From the NCBI RefSeq assembly GCF_019656455.1, contig NZ_BPMK01000019.1, positions 1 through 64,000 of the forward strand: 64,000 nt of DNA, written 5' to 3'. The translations under genes and the position numbers were made by a program. The notes under the pieces were generated by a model, which was not told the DNA's origin, searched no databases, and saw only the letters and a program-made list of their open reading frames with translations. The stretch comes from Noviherbaspirillum aridicola (GTDB lineage Bacteria > Pseudomonadota > Gammaproteobacteria > Burkholderiales > Burkholderiaceae_D). Of this stretch, positions 1 to 8,148 are shown in pieces (the stretch's first letter is position 1; each line of letters opens with the position of its first letter).

Positions 1-33
1 ACCGGGAACGTCCGCACCTGGCCCTCCAATACA

Positions 34-62
34 AAACGCCCGATGCAGTGCATCGGGCGTTT
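34..62 (-). terminator. Bidirectional intrinsic terminator
   Basis: A perfect inverted repeat with 14-nt arms (AAACGCCCGATGCA and its complement) around a single central G is bordered by A-rich sequence on one side and T residues on the other. It lies 75 bp beyond the stop of the minus-strand BMP gene, so it can end that operon. The symmetry would also terminate a plus-strand gene lying left of the window. Bases 1-33 show nothing else I can name. Confidence 0.75.
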
Positions 63-136
63 CAAAGGAGCGATCAGGCAGATAATTTACCCTGCTTAAC
101 CGTCAACCTATAGCAGGACGGGTCATGCCGGAACGC

Positions 137-1219
137 TTACTTCGTCGGCAGCTTGCCGACCACGCCTTCCACGTAGTAGTCCATCTTGTTGAGCGCGTCG
201 TCGTTGAGCGCGCCCTTGTCGAGGCGGACCTTGCCTTCGTTGTCCTTGACCGGTGCGTCGAAGGGGGTGATCTTGCCGGACACGAGGTCTTTCTCGACGC
301 TGGCGACCAGCTGCTTCACGTCGGCGGGCACGGCAGGATTGATCGCTTCGAGCTTGACGAAGCCGTCCTTGATGCCGCCCCAGACGCCGGTGGACTTCCA
401 CTTGCCGTCGATGACCTGCTGCGCGGCCTGGGTGTAGTAGTTGCCCCAGTGGTGGGTGACCGCGGCGAGCTGGGCCTTGGGTCCGAACTTCTTCATGTCG
501 GAGTGATAGCCGACCGCGTACTTGCCCTTTTCCTCGGCGGCCTGGACGGCGGCGTGGGAATCGGTGTGGTGGGTGACGACGTCCGCGCCCTGGCCCATCA
601 GCGTGATGGCGGCATCGCGCTCCTTGCCCGGGTCGAACCAGCTGTTGACCCAGACCACGCGCACCTCGGCCTTGGGATTGACGCTCTTCATGCCGCGCGT
701 GAAGGCGTTGATGCCCTGCAGGACTTCGGGGATCGGGAAGGCGCCGACATAACCGGCGACGTTGGTCTTGCTCATCTTGCCCGCGAGGACGCCGGCCAGG
801 TAGCGCGCCTCGTAGAAGCGGGCGTTGGCGGTGGCGACGTTGGGGGCGGTCTTGTAGCCGGTCAGGTGGACGAACTTGACGTTGGGGAATTGCTTGGCGA
901 CCTTCAGCGTCGGATTCATGTAGCCGAACGAGGTGGTGAAGATCAGCTTGTTGCCCTGTTGCGCGAGGTCGCGGATCACGCGCTCGGCGTCGGCGCCCTC
1001 GGGCACGCTTTCCACGTAGCGGGTGGTGAGCTTGCCGGCCAGTGCCTTTTCCATTTCCTTGCGCGCGATGTCGTGCTGGAAGGTCCAGCCGGCTTCGCCG
1101 ATCGGGCTCACGTAGACGAAACCGACGCCGAGCGGGTCGGCGGCGAAGGCGGGGGCGGCGGCGACCGCGGGCAGGATGGCGAGCGCGGCCAGGGCGGTGC
1201 GCATGAAGCTTTTCGGCAT
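137..1219 (-). CDS. BMP-family ABC transporter substrate-binding protein
   Basis: This is a 360-aa periplasmic binding protein of the BMP/Med (PnrA-like) family, which captures nucleosides or related purines for an ABC importer. The N-terminus is a signal peptide (Arg7, hydrophobic Ala/Leu stretch, cleavage likely after A-F-A near residue 26). The body carries family features such as the early GFVYVSPIGEAGW segment and the G-Y-V-G-A-F-P-I-P-E region. The start at 1219 was chosen because AGAGGA sits just upstream and the signal peptide begins there; an upstream in-frame Met would add a charged leader. It is the last gene of a four-gene importer operon with ATPase and permeases, about 110 bp after the second permease. 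The purine-type substrate is inferred from the neighbouring xdh and guaD genes. Confidence 0.9.
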   Translation of the reverse strand: MPKSFMRTALAALAILPAVAAAPAFAADPLGVGFVYVSPIGEAGWTFQHDIARKEMEKALAGKLTTRYVESVPEGADAERVIRDLAQQGNKLIFTTSFGYMNPTLKVAKQFPNVKFVHLTGYKTAPNVATANARFYEARYLAGVLAGKMSKTNVAGYVGAFPIPEVLQGINAFTRGMKSVNPKAEVRVVWVNSWFDPGKERDAAITLMGQGADVVTHHTDSHAAVQAAEEKGKYAVGYHSDMKKFGPKAQLAAVTHHWGNYYTQAAQQVIDGKWKSTGVWGGIKDGFVKLEAINPAVPADVKQLVASVEKDLVSGKITPFDAPVKDNEGKVRLDKGALNDDALNKMDYYVEGVVGKLPTK

Positions 1220-1331
1220 GTTTTCCTCTGAAGATCTGCCCGCTGTTGGATATCGCGCGTCCCGCCGGCGGGACGGCGGCGGGACGCGAATGGTTATTCG
1301 GGCCATTCGGCCTGTTTGAGCTATTCGACCG

Positions 1332-2246
1332 TCAGTGCGGGTTGAAATTCTTGCCCAGCGAGGCCGGCATGTTCAGCTTGATCCAGCTTGCATTGGATGA
1401 AATCAGCACCAGTACCAGGATGGTCGCCAGATACGGCAGCATCGACAGCCACTGCGACGCGATCGGCACGCCCAGGCCCTGCACATGGAAGGCCAGGATG
1501 GTGACGCCGCCGAACAGATAGGCGCCGACCAGCACCCGCGCCGGGCGCCAGGTGGCGAAGGTGGTCAGCGCCAATGCGATCCAGCCGCGGCCGGCCACCA
1601 TGCCCTCCACCCACAGCGGCGTGTACACCAGCGACATGAAGGCGCCGGCCAGCCCGCAGCAGGCGCCGCCGAACAGCAGCGCCGCCAGGCGGATGGCGCG
1701 CACGTTGTAGCCGAGCGCGTGGGCCGACGATGGCGACTCGCCCACCGCGCGCAGTACCAGGCCGGCGCGGGTGCGGTACAGGAACCAGATGATCGCGGCG
1801 CACAGCAGCAGCGACAGGTAGACCATCGGATGCTGGCGGAACAGCGCAGTGCCGAGGAAGGGAATGTCCGACAGGAAGGGCAGCGCGAATTTCGGATTTT
1901 CCAGGCTCTGGCCCACGTAGCTGATGCCGATGTAGGCGGAGGCGCCGCCGCCGAACAGCGACAGCGCCAGGCCGGTGGCATACTGGTTGGTCCCGAGCCA
2001 GACCGTCATCAGCGCGAAGAAGCCGCCAAGCAGCATGCCGGCCACGGCGGCGGCGATGAAGCCGAGGGTGACGCTCCGGGTGGTGACGGCGACCGCGAAG
2101 CCGACGATGGCGGCGACCAGCATCATGCCTTCCGCGCCGAGATTGACCATGCCGGATTTCTCGTTGATCAGCAGGCCGAGGGCGGCCAGCATCAGCGGCG
2201 TGCCGGCATTGATCGAGGCGGCGATCAGCGGAGCGATCGATTCCAT
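1332..2246 (-). CDS. ABC transporter permease (second, short)
   Basis: This 304-aa polytopic inner-membrane protein is the shorter permease of a BMP-type nucleoside/purine importer (YufQ/NupQ-like). It has about eight to nine hydrophobic segments and the family hallmark N-E-K-S-G-M-V-N-L-G-A-E-G-M near residues 27-40, which contacts the ATPase. The start ATG at 2246 overlaps the stop of the preceding permease by one base (TAATG), a sign of translational coupling. An open frame continues upstream in this register but belongs to a shadow of the preceding gene. The protein would pair with the 353-aa permease to form the membrane channel. Confidence 0.9.
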   Translation of the reverse strand: MESIAPLIAASINAGTPLMLAALGLLINEKSGMVNLGAEGMMLVAAIVGFAVAVTTRSVTLGFIAAAVAGMLLGGFFALMTVWLGTNQYATGLALSLFGGGASAYIGISYVGQSLENPKFALPFLSDIPFLGTALFRQHPMVYLSLLLCAAIIWFLYRTRAGLVLRAVGESPSSAHALGYNVRAIRLAALLFGGACCGLAGAFMSLVYTPLWVEGMVAGRGWIALALTTFATWRPARVLVGAYLFGGVTILAFHVQGLGVPIASQWLSMLPYLATILVLVLISSNASWIKLNMPASLGKNFNPH

Positions 2247-3307
2247 TATTTCCTCCAGCTGAGTTTGTAGTGGATCAGCACGTCGCAGGCGAGCAGCGCG
2301 AACAGCAGGATGCCCTGGAACACGCCGGTGATCGCGCTGGGCATGCCGAGGCGCGACTGCGACAGTTCGCCGCCGATGTAGAACAGCGCCATGATGAAGC
2401 TGGAAAACACCACGCCGATCGGATGCAGGCGCCCGACATAGGCGACGATGATGGCGGCGAAGCCGTAGCCGGGCGAGACCGAGGGCGTGAGCTGCCCGAT
2501 CGGGCCGATCACCTCTCCCACGCCCGCCATGCCGGCGAGCGCGCCGCAGGCGAGCATGGAACTCCAGAGCGCGCGGCGCGAGGAAAAGCCGGCATAGCGC
2601 GCCGCCGCCGGCGCCATGCCGCCGACCTGCAGGCGGAAGCCGGCAAAGCTGCGCGACAGGTAGACCCAGGCCAGCAGCGAGGCGCCCAGCGCCAGCAGCA
2701 GGCCGAGATGCAGGCGCGTGCCTTCGACGATCATCGGCAGCAGAAACCCGTCCGACAGCATGCGCGACTGCGGGAAATTGAAGCCCTGCGGATCGCGCAG
2801 CACGCCGTGCACCAGTACCGACAGCAGCAGCTGGGCGACGTAGACCAGCATCAGCGAGACCAGGATTTCGCTGGCATTGAAGCGGTCGCGCAGGAAGGCG
2901 GTGAGCGCCGCCCAGGCCATGCCGCCGAGCGCGCCGGCGATCAGCACCACGGCGATCATCAGCGCGCCGCCGCCTTCGCCGTCGTCGAAATACAGGCCGA
3001 CGGCGCCGCCGGTGATCGCGCCCAGCACCAGCTGGCCCTCGGCGCCGATATTGAAGACGTTGGCGCGGAAGCAGATCGCCAGGCCGACCGCGATCAGCAG
3101 CAGCGGCGCGACCTTGACGCCGACTTCCGACCAGCCCTGCAGGTCGCGGATCGGCTCGATGAAGAACACCGCCAGCCCGCTCACCGGGTCCTTGCCGAGC
3201 GCGACGAAGAGGATGGCGCCGCACAGCGCGGTCAGCAGCACCGCCAGCAGCGGCGAGGTCCACGACATCAGCGCCGACGGGGCGGGCCTTTTTTCCAGCT
3301 TAAGCAT
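2246..3307 (-). CDS. ABC transporter permease (first, long)
   Basis: This 353-aa inner-membrane permease (YufP/NupP-like) is the longer of the two permeases in a BMP-type importer. It has about nine to ten hydrophobic segments and the conserved [14 protein letters not shown] motif near residues 80-93, homologous to the motif of the partner permease. Its ATG at 3307 overlaps the end of the ATPase gene by 8 bp, and its TAA overlaps the next ATG. The overlaps argue that ATPase and both permeases are made in fixed ratio from one mRNA. The substrate is probably a purine nucleoside or base, inferred from context. Confidence 0.9.
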   Translation of the reverse strand: MLKLEKRPAPSALMSWTSPLLAVLLTALCGAILFVALGKDPVSGLAVFFIEPIRDLQGWSEVGVKVAPLLLIAVGLAICFRANVFNIGAEGQLVLGAITGGAVGLYFDDGEGGGALMIAVVLIAGALGGMAWAALTAFLRDRFNASEILVSLMLVYVAQLLLSVLVHGVLRDPQGFNFPQSRMLSDGFLLPMIVEGTRLHLGLLLALGASLLAWVYLSRSFAGFRLQVGGMAPAAARYAGFSSRRALWSSMLACGALAGMAGVGEVIGPIGQLTPSVSPGYGFAAIIVAYVGRLHPIGVVFSSFIMALFYIGGELSQSRLGMPSAITGVFQGILLFALLACDVLIHYKLSWRK

Positions 3308-4826
3308 GCCCCGTCTCCCCCTTGCCGGCCTGGTCCCACAGGCCGCTCATCCATAGTCCTATCATGTCCACCGTCGCCTCCCCGCGCGGTATCGAGGGCG
3401 ACAGCCGGCCCTTGGCGATCACCACCAGCCGGTCCGAAATCTCGAACAGCTCGTCCAGTTCTTCCGACACCACCAGCAGCGCGCAGCCGGCGTCGCGCAG
3501 CGCCACCAGCTCGGCCCGGATCTGCGCCGCCGCGCCGACGTCCACGCCCCAGGTGGGCTGGGCCACGATCAGCACCCTGGGATCGCGCATGACTTCGCGG
3601 CCGACGATGTATTTCTGCAGATTGCCGCCCGACAGGCTGCCGGCGGTCGCCTGCGGTCCCGGCGCCTTGACCTTGAAACGCTTGATCACGGCCGCCGCGA
3701 GATGGCCGATCGCGCCGAAGCGGATCATGCCGCCGCGGATCATGCTGCTGTCCTGGTGCGAGAGCAGGATGTTCTGCGCCAGCGACAGGTCGGGCACCGC
3801 GCCGCGGCCGAGGCGCTCTTCCGGCACGAAGCCGAGGCCGCGCCGGCGCCGGCGGGCGGCGTTCAGGCGGCCGACCGCTTCGCCGCGCAGCAGGATGGCC
3901 TCCGGCGCGGCGCGGGTATCCTCGCCGGACAGCGCGGCCAGCAATTCCTGCTGGCCGTTGCCGGAGACGCCGGCGACGCCGACGATCTCGCCGGCGCGCA
4001 GCTCGAGGTTGATGTCCGACAGTTCGGTGCCGAAGGGATGGCTTTTCGGCAGCGACAGATGGCTGACCACCAGGCGGGTTTCTCCCGGTTCGCGGGGGGT
4101 GGCGTGGATCGCCGGCGGCTCGGCGCCGATCATCATGCGCGACAGGCTGGCCGAGCTTTCCTGCGTCGGATCGCACACGCCGGTGACCTTCCCGGCGCGC
4201 ATGACGGTGCATTTGTGGCAGAGCGCGCGGATTTCGTCGAGCTTGTGGCTGATGTAGAGGATGCTGCAGCCCTCGGCCGCGAGCTGGCGAAGCGTGTCGA
4301 AGAGCTTTTCCACCGCCTGCGGCGTCAGCACCGAGGTCGGCTCGTCCAGGATCAGCAGCTGCGGCCTGGCCAGCAGCGCGCGCACGATCTCGACCCGCTG
4401 GCATTCGCCCACCGACAGGGTGTGCACATGGCGCTGCGGCTCGAGGTCGAGGCCATACTGGCGGGCGGTGGTGTCGATGCGGCGGCTCAGTTCGTCCAGG
4501 TCGGTATCGGCGGGCAGGCCGAGCGCGATGTTTTCGGCGACGGTCAGCGTGTCGAACAGGGAAAAGTGCTGGAACACCATGGCGATGCCGAGCTTGCGAG
4601 CCTCGGCCGGGTTGGCGATCTGCACTTCCCTGCCGTTCCACAGCACCTGGCCGGCATCGGGCTTGACCGCGCCGTAGATGATTTTCATCAGGGTCGACTT
4701 GCCCGCGCCGTTTTCGCCGAGGATGGAATGGATCTCTCCCGGGGCCACGTCGAGGTCGATGCCGTCGTTGGCCACCACCGAGGGGTAGCGCTTGGTGATG
4801 CTGCGGAGGGTCAGGCGGCTGTCCAT
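3300..4826 (-). CDS. ABC transporter ATP-binding protein (duplicated ATPase)
   Basis: This 508-aa ATPase contains two fused nucleotide-binding halves, as in sugar and nucleoside importers of the RbsA/YufO type. The first half has a Walker A of the form GENGAGKST (about residue 40), a signature L-S-V-G-E-C-Q-R and Walker B LLILDEPTS. The second half has a relaxed Walker A region (V-S-G-N-G-Q-Q-E) and signature L-S-G-G-N-L-Q-K, typical of the degenerate second site in this family. I chose ATG 4826 (MDSRLTL) over an upstream TTG at 4853. It is the first gene of the minus-strand importer operon and is divergent from the NCS2 permease gene. Confidence 0.9.
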   Translation of the reverse strand: MDSRLTLRSITKRYPSVVANDGIDLDVAPGEIHSILGENGAGKSTLMKIIYGAVKPDAGQVLWNGREVQIANPAEARKLGIAMVFQHFSLFDTLTVAENIALGLPADTDLDELSRRIDTTARQYGLDLEPQRHVHTLSVGECQRVEIVRALLARPQLLILDEPTSVLTPQAVEKLFDTLRQLAAEGCSILYISHKLDEIRALCHKCTVMRAGKVTGVCDPTQESSASLSRMMIGAEPPAIHATPREPGETRLVVSHLSLPKSHPFGTELSDINLELRAGEIVGVAGVSGNGQQELLAALSGEDTRAAPEAILLRGEAVGRLNAARRRRRGLGFVPEERLGRGAVPDLSLAQNILLSHQDSSMIRGGMIRFGAIGHLAAAVIKRFKVKAPGPQATAGSLSGGNLQKYIVGREVMRDPRVLIVAQPTWGVDVGAAAQIRAELVALRDAGCALLVVSEELDELFEISDRLVVIAKGRLSPSIPRGEATVDMIGLWMSGLWDQAGKGETGHA

Positions 4827-4929
4827 ATCTCGCTGTGCATGGAGCTGCCGCAAATGCCGCCGGCAGTTCGGTCGTTGATCATTCTCGTTCCTGGCAAAAA
4901 TTACAGGAAACCGGCGGTCGCCATATAGG

Positions 4930-4946
4930 TTTGCCTTTATGGCAAA
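4930..4946. promoter_or_regulatory. Candidate operator in divergent purine-transporter promoter region
   Basis: The 318-bp gap between the ABC ATPase and the NCS2 permease genes holds a perfect inverted repeat TTTGCC-TTTAT-GGCAAA, flanked by ATATA on both sides. It is AT-rich against a GC-rich background and sits about 105 bp from the ABC operon start and 200 bp from the NCS2 start. It could be a regulator site serving both transporters. There is no T-tract, so I do not read it as a terminator. No exact -35/-10 was assigned. The NCS2-proximal AT-rich patch (TTTAATAATT, 5111-5120) may also contribute to a promoter. Confidence 0.4.
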
Positions 4947-5144
4947 TATAGCCGCTCCGCTATGCGGACGCCGGTTTTCGCCTGTACCCTCGTGCCCGCG
5001 AGTTGCGGGACAGGAATTGTAGAGTCAGCGCCGGCATATAGGAAGAGCAACTTCCCGTCCAAGCGCAAGTCATCAGGAGACAAGCAGGGCAAACAACACC
5101 TGCATGACAATTTAATAATTGCAAGAACATCACGAGGAGCGCGC

Positions 5145-6446
5145 ATGAACGCGATCGAGCGTTTATTCAAACTGAAGGAACACGGCACCGACCTGCGGAC
5201 GGAATTGCTGGGCGGCCTCACCACCTTTCTGACGATGGCCTACATCATCTTCGTTAACCCGTCCATCCTCGGCGACGCCGGCATGCCGAAGGACGCCGTC
5301 TTCGTCGCCACCTGCGTGGCCGCGGCGCTCGGCTCGCTGATCATGGGGCTGTACGCCAACTACCCGATCGCGATGGCCCCGGGAATGGGGCTCAACGCCT
5401 ACTTCGCCTACGGAGTGGTCAAGGGCATGGGCTACAGCTGGGAAGCGGCGCTCGGCGCGGTCTTCATTTCCGGCCTGCTGTTCATCTTCATCAGCGTGAT
5501 CAGGGTGCGGGAAATGATCGTCAACGGCATTCCGCGCTCGGTACGCATCGCCATCACCGCCGGCATCGGCCTGTTCCTCGCCATCATCTCGCTCAAGAAC
5601 GCCGGCATCGTCGCCGCCCACCCGGCGACGCTGATCACCCTCGGCAACCTGCACGCGGCGCCGGCACTGCTGGCCATCCTCGGCTTCTTCGCCATCGTCG
5701 CGATGGAAAAGCTGCGGGTCAAGGGCGCCATCCTGATCGGCATCGTGCTCGTGACCTTCCTCAGCTTCCTCTTCGGCGGCAACCAGTTCCAGGGCATCTT
5801 CTCCGCCCCGCCATCGCTGGCGCCGACGCTGCTCAAGCTGGATGTGTCGGCCGCGCTGTCGGTCGGCATCCTCAACGTGGTGCTGGTGTTCTTCCTGGTC
5901 GAGCTGTTCGATGCTACCGGCACCCTGATGGGCGTGGCCAGCCGCGCGGGACTGATCAGGCAGGGCAAGATGGAAAGGCTGAACAAGGCCCTGCTCGCCG
6001 ACAGCTCGGCGATCGCCGCCGGCGCGCTGCTGGGCACCTCGAGCACCACCGCGTACATCGAGAGCGCCTCCGGCGTCCAGGCGGGCGCCCGTACCGGCCT
6101 GGCGGCGGTCGCGGTGGCGGTGCTGTTCCTCGCCTGCCTGTTCATCGCGCCGCTGGCCGGCGCGGTGCCGGCCTATGCGACCGCGCCGGCGCTGTTCTAC
6201 GTGTCCTGCCTGATGCTGCGCGAGCTGGCCGACCTGGAATGGGATGACGTGACGGAAAGCGTGCCTGCGGTGATCACCGCACTGATGATGCCGTTCACCT
6301 ATTCGATCGCCAACGGGGTGGCGTTCGGCTTCATCTCTTATGCGGCGCTCAAGCTGCTGACCGGGAAGGCGAGGCAGGTTCCCGTCATCGTATGGATCAT
6401 CGCCGGCATCTTCGTGATCCGGTACGTGTACCTGGGCGCGGAGTAG
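5145..6446 (+). CDS. NCS2 (AzgA-type) purine permease
   Basis: This 433-aa inner-membrane protein matches the AzgA/GhxP/AdeP branch of NCS2 permeases, proton symporters for adenine, guanine or hypoxanthine. The N-terminal signature T-F-L-T-M-A-Y-I-I-F-V-N-P begins near residue 25. It is followed by the G-M-G-L-N-A-Y-F-A loop and, in the middle, by a stretch containing F-D-A-T-G-T-L and later G-T-S-S-T-T-A-Y-I-E-S, all family hallmarks. About 12 membrane segments are expected. The start at 5145 is preceded by GAGGAG at good spacing; upstream in-frame codons lack an RBS. It stands divergent to the ABC importer, and the neighbourhood (xdh, guaD) supports a guanine/hypoxanthine-type substrate by inference. 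Confidence 0.92.
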   Translation: MNAIERLFKLKEHGTDLRTELLGGLTTFLTMAYIIFVNPSILGDAGMPKDAVFVATCVAAALGSLIMGLYANYPIAMAPGMGLNAYFAYGVVKGMGYSWEAALGAVFISGLLFIFISVIRVREMIVNGIPRSVRIAITAGIGLFLAIISLKNAGIVAAHPATLITLGNLHAAPALLAILGFFAIVAMEKLRVKGAILIGIVLVTFLSFLFGGNQFQGIFSAPPSLAPTLLKLDVSAALSVGILNVVLVFFLVELFDATGTLMGVASRAGLIRQGKMERLNKALLADSSAIAAGALLGTSSTTAYIESASGVQAGARTGLAAVAVAVLFLACLFIAPLAGAVPAYATAPALFYVSCLMLRELADLEWDDVTESVPAVITALMMPFTYSIANGVAFGFISYAALKLLTGKARQVPVIVWIIAGIFVIRYVYLGAE

Positions 6447-6454
6447 TCCCGCCG

Positions 6455-6474
6455 GCCGGGCGGGGACGCCCGGC
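6455..6474 (+). terminator. GC-rich hairpin after NCS2 permease
   Basis: GCCGGGCG and CGCCCGGC pair around a GGGA loop 9 bp after the permease stop. The T-tract is missing, so it may be a weak or Rho-assisted terminator or an mRNA 3' stabiliser. Confidence 0.45.
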
Positions 6475-6514
6475 AAGCCTCGCGGCCCGCTGGGGCTGCG
6501 AAGGCCTCTTCCCC

Positions 6515-6712
6515 TCAGTCGCGCACGCGGGTCTTCACGTAGCGCCAGATCAGCGGAGCGACCATCACGGTCGCGACCAGCGCGATCAGGACCCACGCCG
6601 GTCCGAAAGGCTCTCCCCGCCGCATGGTCTCCGAGAAGTAGAACTGGGCCGTCACGGCAACGAAGAAACTGACGCAGGCCGATGCCCAGACGAGGTGCTT
6701 TCTCTGTTTCAT
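6515..6712 (-). CDS. Small two-helix membrane protein; candidate immunity protein
   Basis: This 65-aa protein has two hydrophobic helices (about residues 8-26 and 40-58) and basic ends (MKQRK at the start, R-Y-V-K-T-R at the end), so both termini are probably cytoplasmic. A strong RBS (GAGGAGG) precedes the ATG. It lies 86 bp downstream of the double-glycine peptide gene on the same strand. In class II bacteriocin loci the gene after the precursor often encodes a small membrane immunity protein, so that role is plausible here. This rests on position and topology only; no immunity family was recognised. Confidence 0.6.
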   Translation of the reverse strand: MKQRKHLVWASACVSFFVAVTAQFYFSETMRRGEPFGPAWVLIALVATVMVAPLIWRYVKTRVRD

Positions 6713-6798
6713 GTTGTCCTCCTCGTGCCGCAGGGTCGCACCCGTGCGAAGTGCGACCTGACAGCAATGAGTCTATTGCGGCTTTGGACGGGAGAGTG

Positions 6799-7032
6799 TC
6801 ACCACCCGCTTACGTAGCTGTCGTAGATGAACGAGCCTATGCCGTATCCGATCCCGAACGAGGCACCTGCTGCGGCGCCGAGCGCGCCGCCCATAGCCGC
6901 GCCAGTCAAAGTGTTCGTCAGCACGACTCCGCCGAGAGCGCCAAGGCCGCTTCCTATGCCGATACTGTCCGAAAGCATTCCTCCGCCACTAATCTGCCCT
7001 ATTTCGTTTGCTGTCAGTTCCTGAATCGCCAT
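6799..7032 (-). CDS. Double-glycine-leader class II bacteriocin/microcin-type precursor
   Basis: This 77-aa peptide has a 17-residue leader ending in Q-I-S-G-G, the classic site cut by C39 peptidases (L-x-x-x-E-I-x-x-I-x-G-G pattern). The roughly 60-residue core has no Cys and is rich in Gly and Ala with repeated GxxxG-like spacing (GGALGAAAG, GIGYGIG). It ends with the aromatic D-S-Y-V-S-G-W. Such cores resemble pore-forming class IIb peptides and some microcins. AAGGAG precedes the ATG. It lies next to a LuxR regulator, an HlyD adaptor and a C39 ABC exporter, and it shares a promoter motif with the exporter operon. Target range and activity cannot be told from the sequence. Confidence 0.85.
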   Translation of the reverse strand: MAIQELTANEIGQISGGGMLSDSIGIGSGLGALGGVVLTNTLTGAAMGGALGAAAGASFGIGYGIGSFIYDSYVSGW

Positions 7033-7151
7033 GCCTGCTCCTTTTCAAATCGAATCATGTGAATCCATCCGAACGTGATGGGCCCTTGTGCTTCGGCCGA
7101 AGCGAACTGCCGTCGGTTGATGAAAGTCGATCGTCCCGACAGGCGAGAACC

Positions 7152-7212
7152 ATCGTAGCAAGAAGCAGTCGGGCCCGATATATGCAATTTCTCATGGGTC
7201 GCCAGGAATGAG
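7152..7212 (-). promoter_or_regulatory. Activator-type promoter of the bacteriocin gene (motif copy 1)
   Basis: On the minus strand a 22-bp motif (7178-7199, core CCCATGAGAAATTGCATATA) is followed after exactly 18 bp by GCTACGAT (7152-7159), containing a -10-like TACGAT. CTCAT at 7208-7212 lies 12 bp upstream of the ATGAG in the motif and forms an inverted repeat with it. The same arrangement, base for base in the 22-mer and in spacing, precedes the HlyD-exporter operon. The motif overlaps where a -35 would be, so a class II activator site is likely, plausibly for the LuxR-type protein next door. The predicted 5' UTR is about 110 nt. Confidence 0.65.
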
Positions 7213-7223
7213 GCAATCCGTAC

Positions 7224-7255
7224 ACATGTAATTTCTCATGGGTGCGCGTCCTCAT
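7224..7255 (-). repeat. Third, degenerate copy of the bacteriocin promoter motif
   Basis: Read on the minus strand, this site carries CCCATGAGAAATTACATGTG, matching the 22-bp motif across its first 14 bases and then drifting. A second ATGAG lies 11 bp further upstream (7251-7255). No -10-like sequence follows at the 18-bp spacing, so it is probably an auxiliary upstream binding site and not a second promoter. The rest of the 7033-7409 gap shows no coding potential that I trust. Confidence 0.5.
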
Positions 7256-7409
7256 GCGCTCGCGTTTCACTCTCGCGTCCTCCATCCTCCGGCCCGGACT
7301 TTTAACGCTCCTTGAATTCAAGGATGAATAACGGGTTGCAAATAATTTAAAGGTGTATTTAGAATCGTCGGCTTGGCATTTCGAAACCATCGGCCTTGGG
7401 AGAGCACAA

Positions 7410-8039
7410 GTGCAGAGCGGCTCCGATAGCAAGCGGGTCCTGATCATCGAGGACCAACCCCTGATTGCCTTTGCGATGCAGAGGCTCATGCACAGGATAG
7501 ACGGCGCCATTGCAATGACGACCTGCGGCTGTGCCGGCAGCGCGCTGCGTGCGCTGCGGCAGCGCGAAGACTGGCACCGCGTCTTCCTCGCACCCGACAT
7601 GCCGGGAGCGGAAGGCATGTCGCTCGTGCGGAGGCTGTGCGATCTCGACTTCGCGGGCCGCTGCACGCTGGTCGCGCAGTCGGCCAACCCGGCGTGGATA
7701 CACGAAGCGAGGGCGTCGGGACTGCTCGGCTACATACTCTGCAGCGTGCCGGTCGAACGCTTCGAGTCGGACCTGCGCGCGGTGCTGGAAGGGCGCCGCG
7801 TATTCCCGCCGGCGCATATGCCGCCCGCGCTCATCCGGCTCACGCCGAGGCAGCAGGAAGTGCTTGCGCTGCTGCGCCGCGGCTGCTCGTCGAAGGAAAT
7901 CGCCGCACGGCTGAAGATCAGCGAAGGCACCGTCAACAATCATGTCGCCTCGCTGATCCGCCAGTTCGGCGTCTCCAATCGGACCCAGGCCATTGCCCGC
8001 GCGATCGAACTGGGCTATCTGCGATGGCAGTCGAACTAG
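7410..8039 (+). CDS. LuxR/NarL-type regulator with degenerate receiver domain
   Basis: This 209-aa protein has an N-terminal receiver-like domain (residues 9-120) and a C-terminal LuxR helix-turn-helix beginning L-T-P-R-Q-Q-E-V-L and including S-S-K-E-I-A-A-R-L-K-I-S-E-G-T-V. The acidic pair E14-D15 is present. The phosphoacceptor Asp is replaced by Ala61 (F-L-A-P-D-M-P-G), and the conserved Lys after G-Y-x-L is Cys111. The receiver is therefore probably not phosphorylated. I chose GTG 7410 (GGGAGA upstream, domain starts at once); GTG 7353 is an alternative adding 19 residues. It sits between the bacteriocin gene and the exporter operon and is the obvious candidate to bind their shared motif. 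Confidence 0.85.
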   Translation: MQSGSDSKRVLIIEDQPLIAFAMQRLMHRIDGAIAMTTCGCAGSALRALRQREDWHRVFLAPDMPGAEGMSLVRRLCDLDFAGRCTLVAQSANPAWIHEARASGLLGYILCSVPVERFESDLRAVLEGRRVFPPAHMPPALIRLTPRQQEVLALLRRGCSSKEIAARLKISEGTVNNHVASLIRQFGVSNRTQAIARAIELGYLRWQSN

Positions 8040-8048
8040 ACGGCGTGT

Positions 8049-8109
8049 CTCATTTCCGCCCACCCATGAGAAATTGCATATATGCGCGACGCGCCGCGCG
8101 CGCTAGCAT
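8049..8109 (+). promoter_or_regulatory. Activator-type promoter of the exporter operon (motif copy 2)
   Basis: The 22-bp motif at 8062-8083 is identical to the one upstream of the bacteriocin gene, in the same orientation relative to transcription. CTCAT (8049-8053) again lies 12 bp before ATGAG, and a -10-like GCTAGCAT (8102-8109) follows after the same 18-bp spacer. Transcription from here would start roughly 33 nt before the HlyD ATG. Co-regulation of peptide and exporter follows naturally. Confidence 0.65.
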
Positions 8110-8148
8110 CGCCGGTCTGTTCATCACGCCCGCGTGGCAAGCAAGCGC

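Noticed and set aside
1332-3263. A single 643-codon open frame spanning both ABC permease genes
   Set aside because: Its upstream half is an Arg/Ala-rich shadow of the first permease in another frame. The real second permease starts at 2246 with TAATG coupling.
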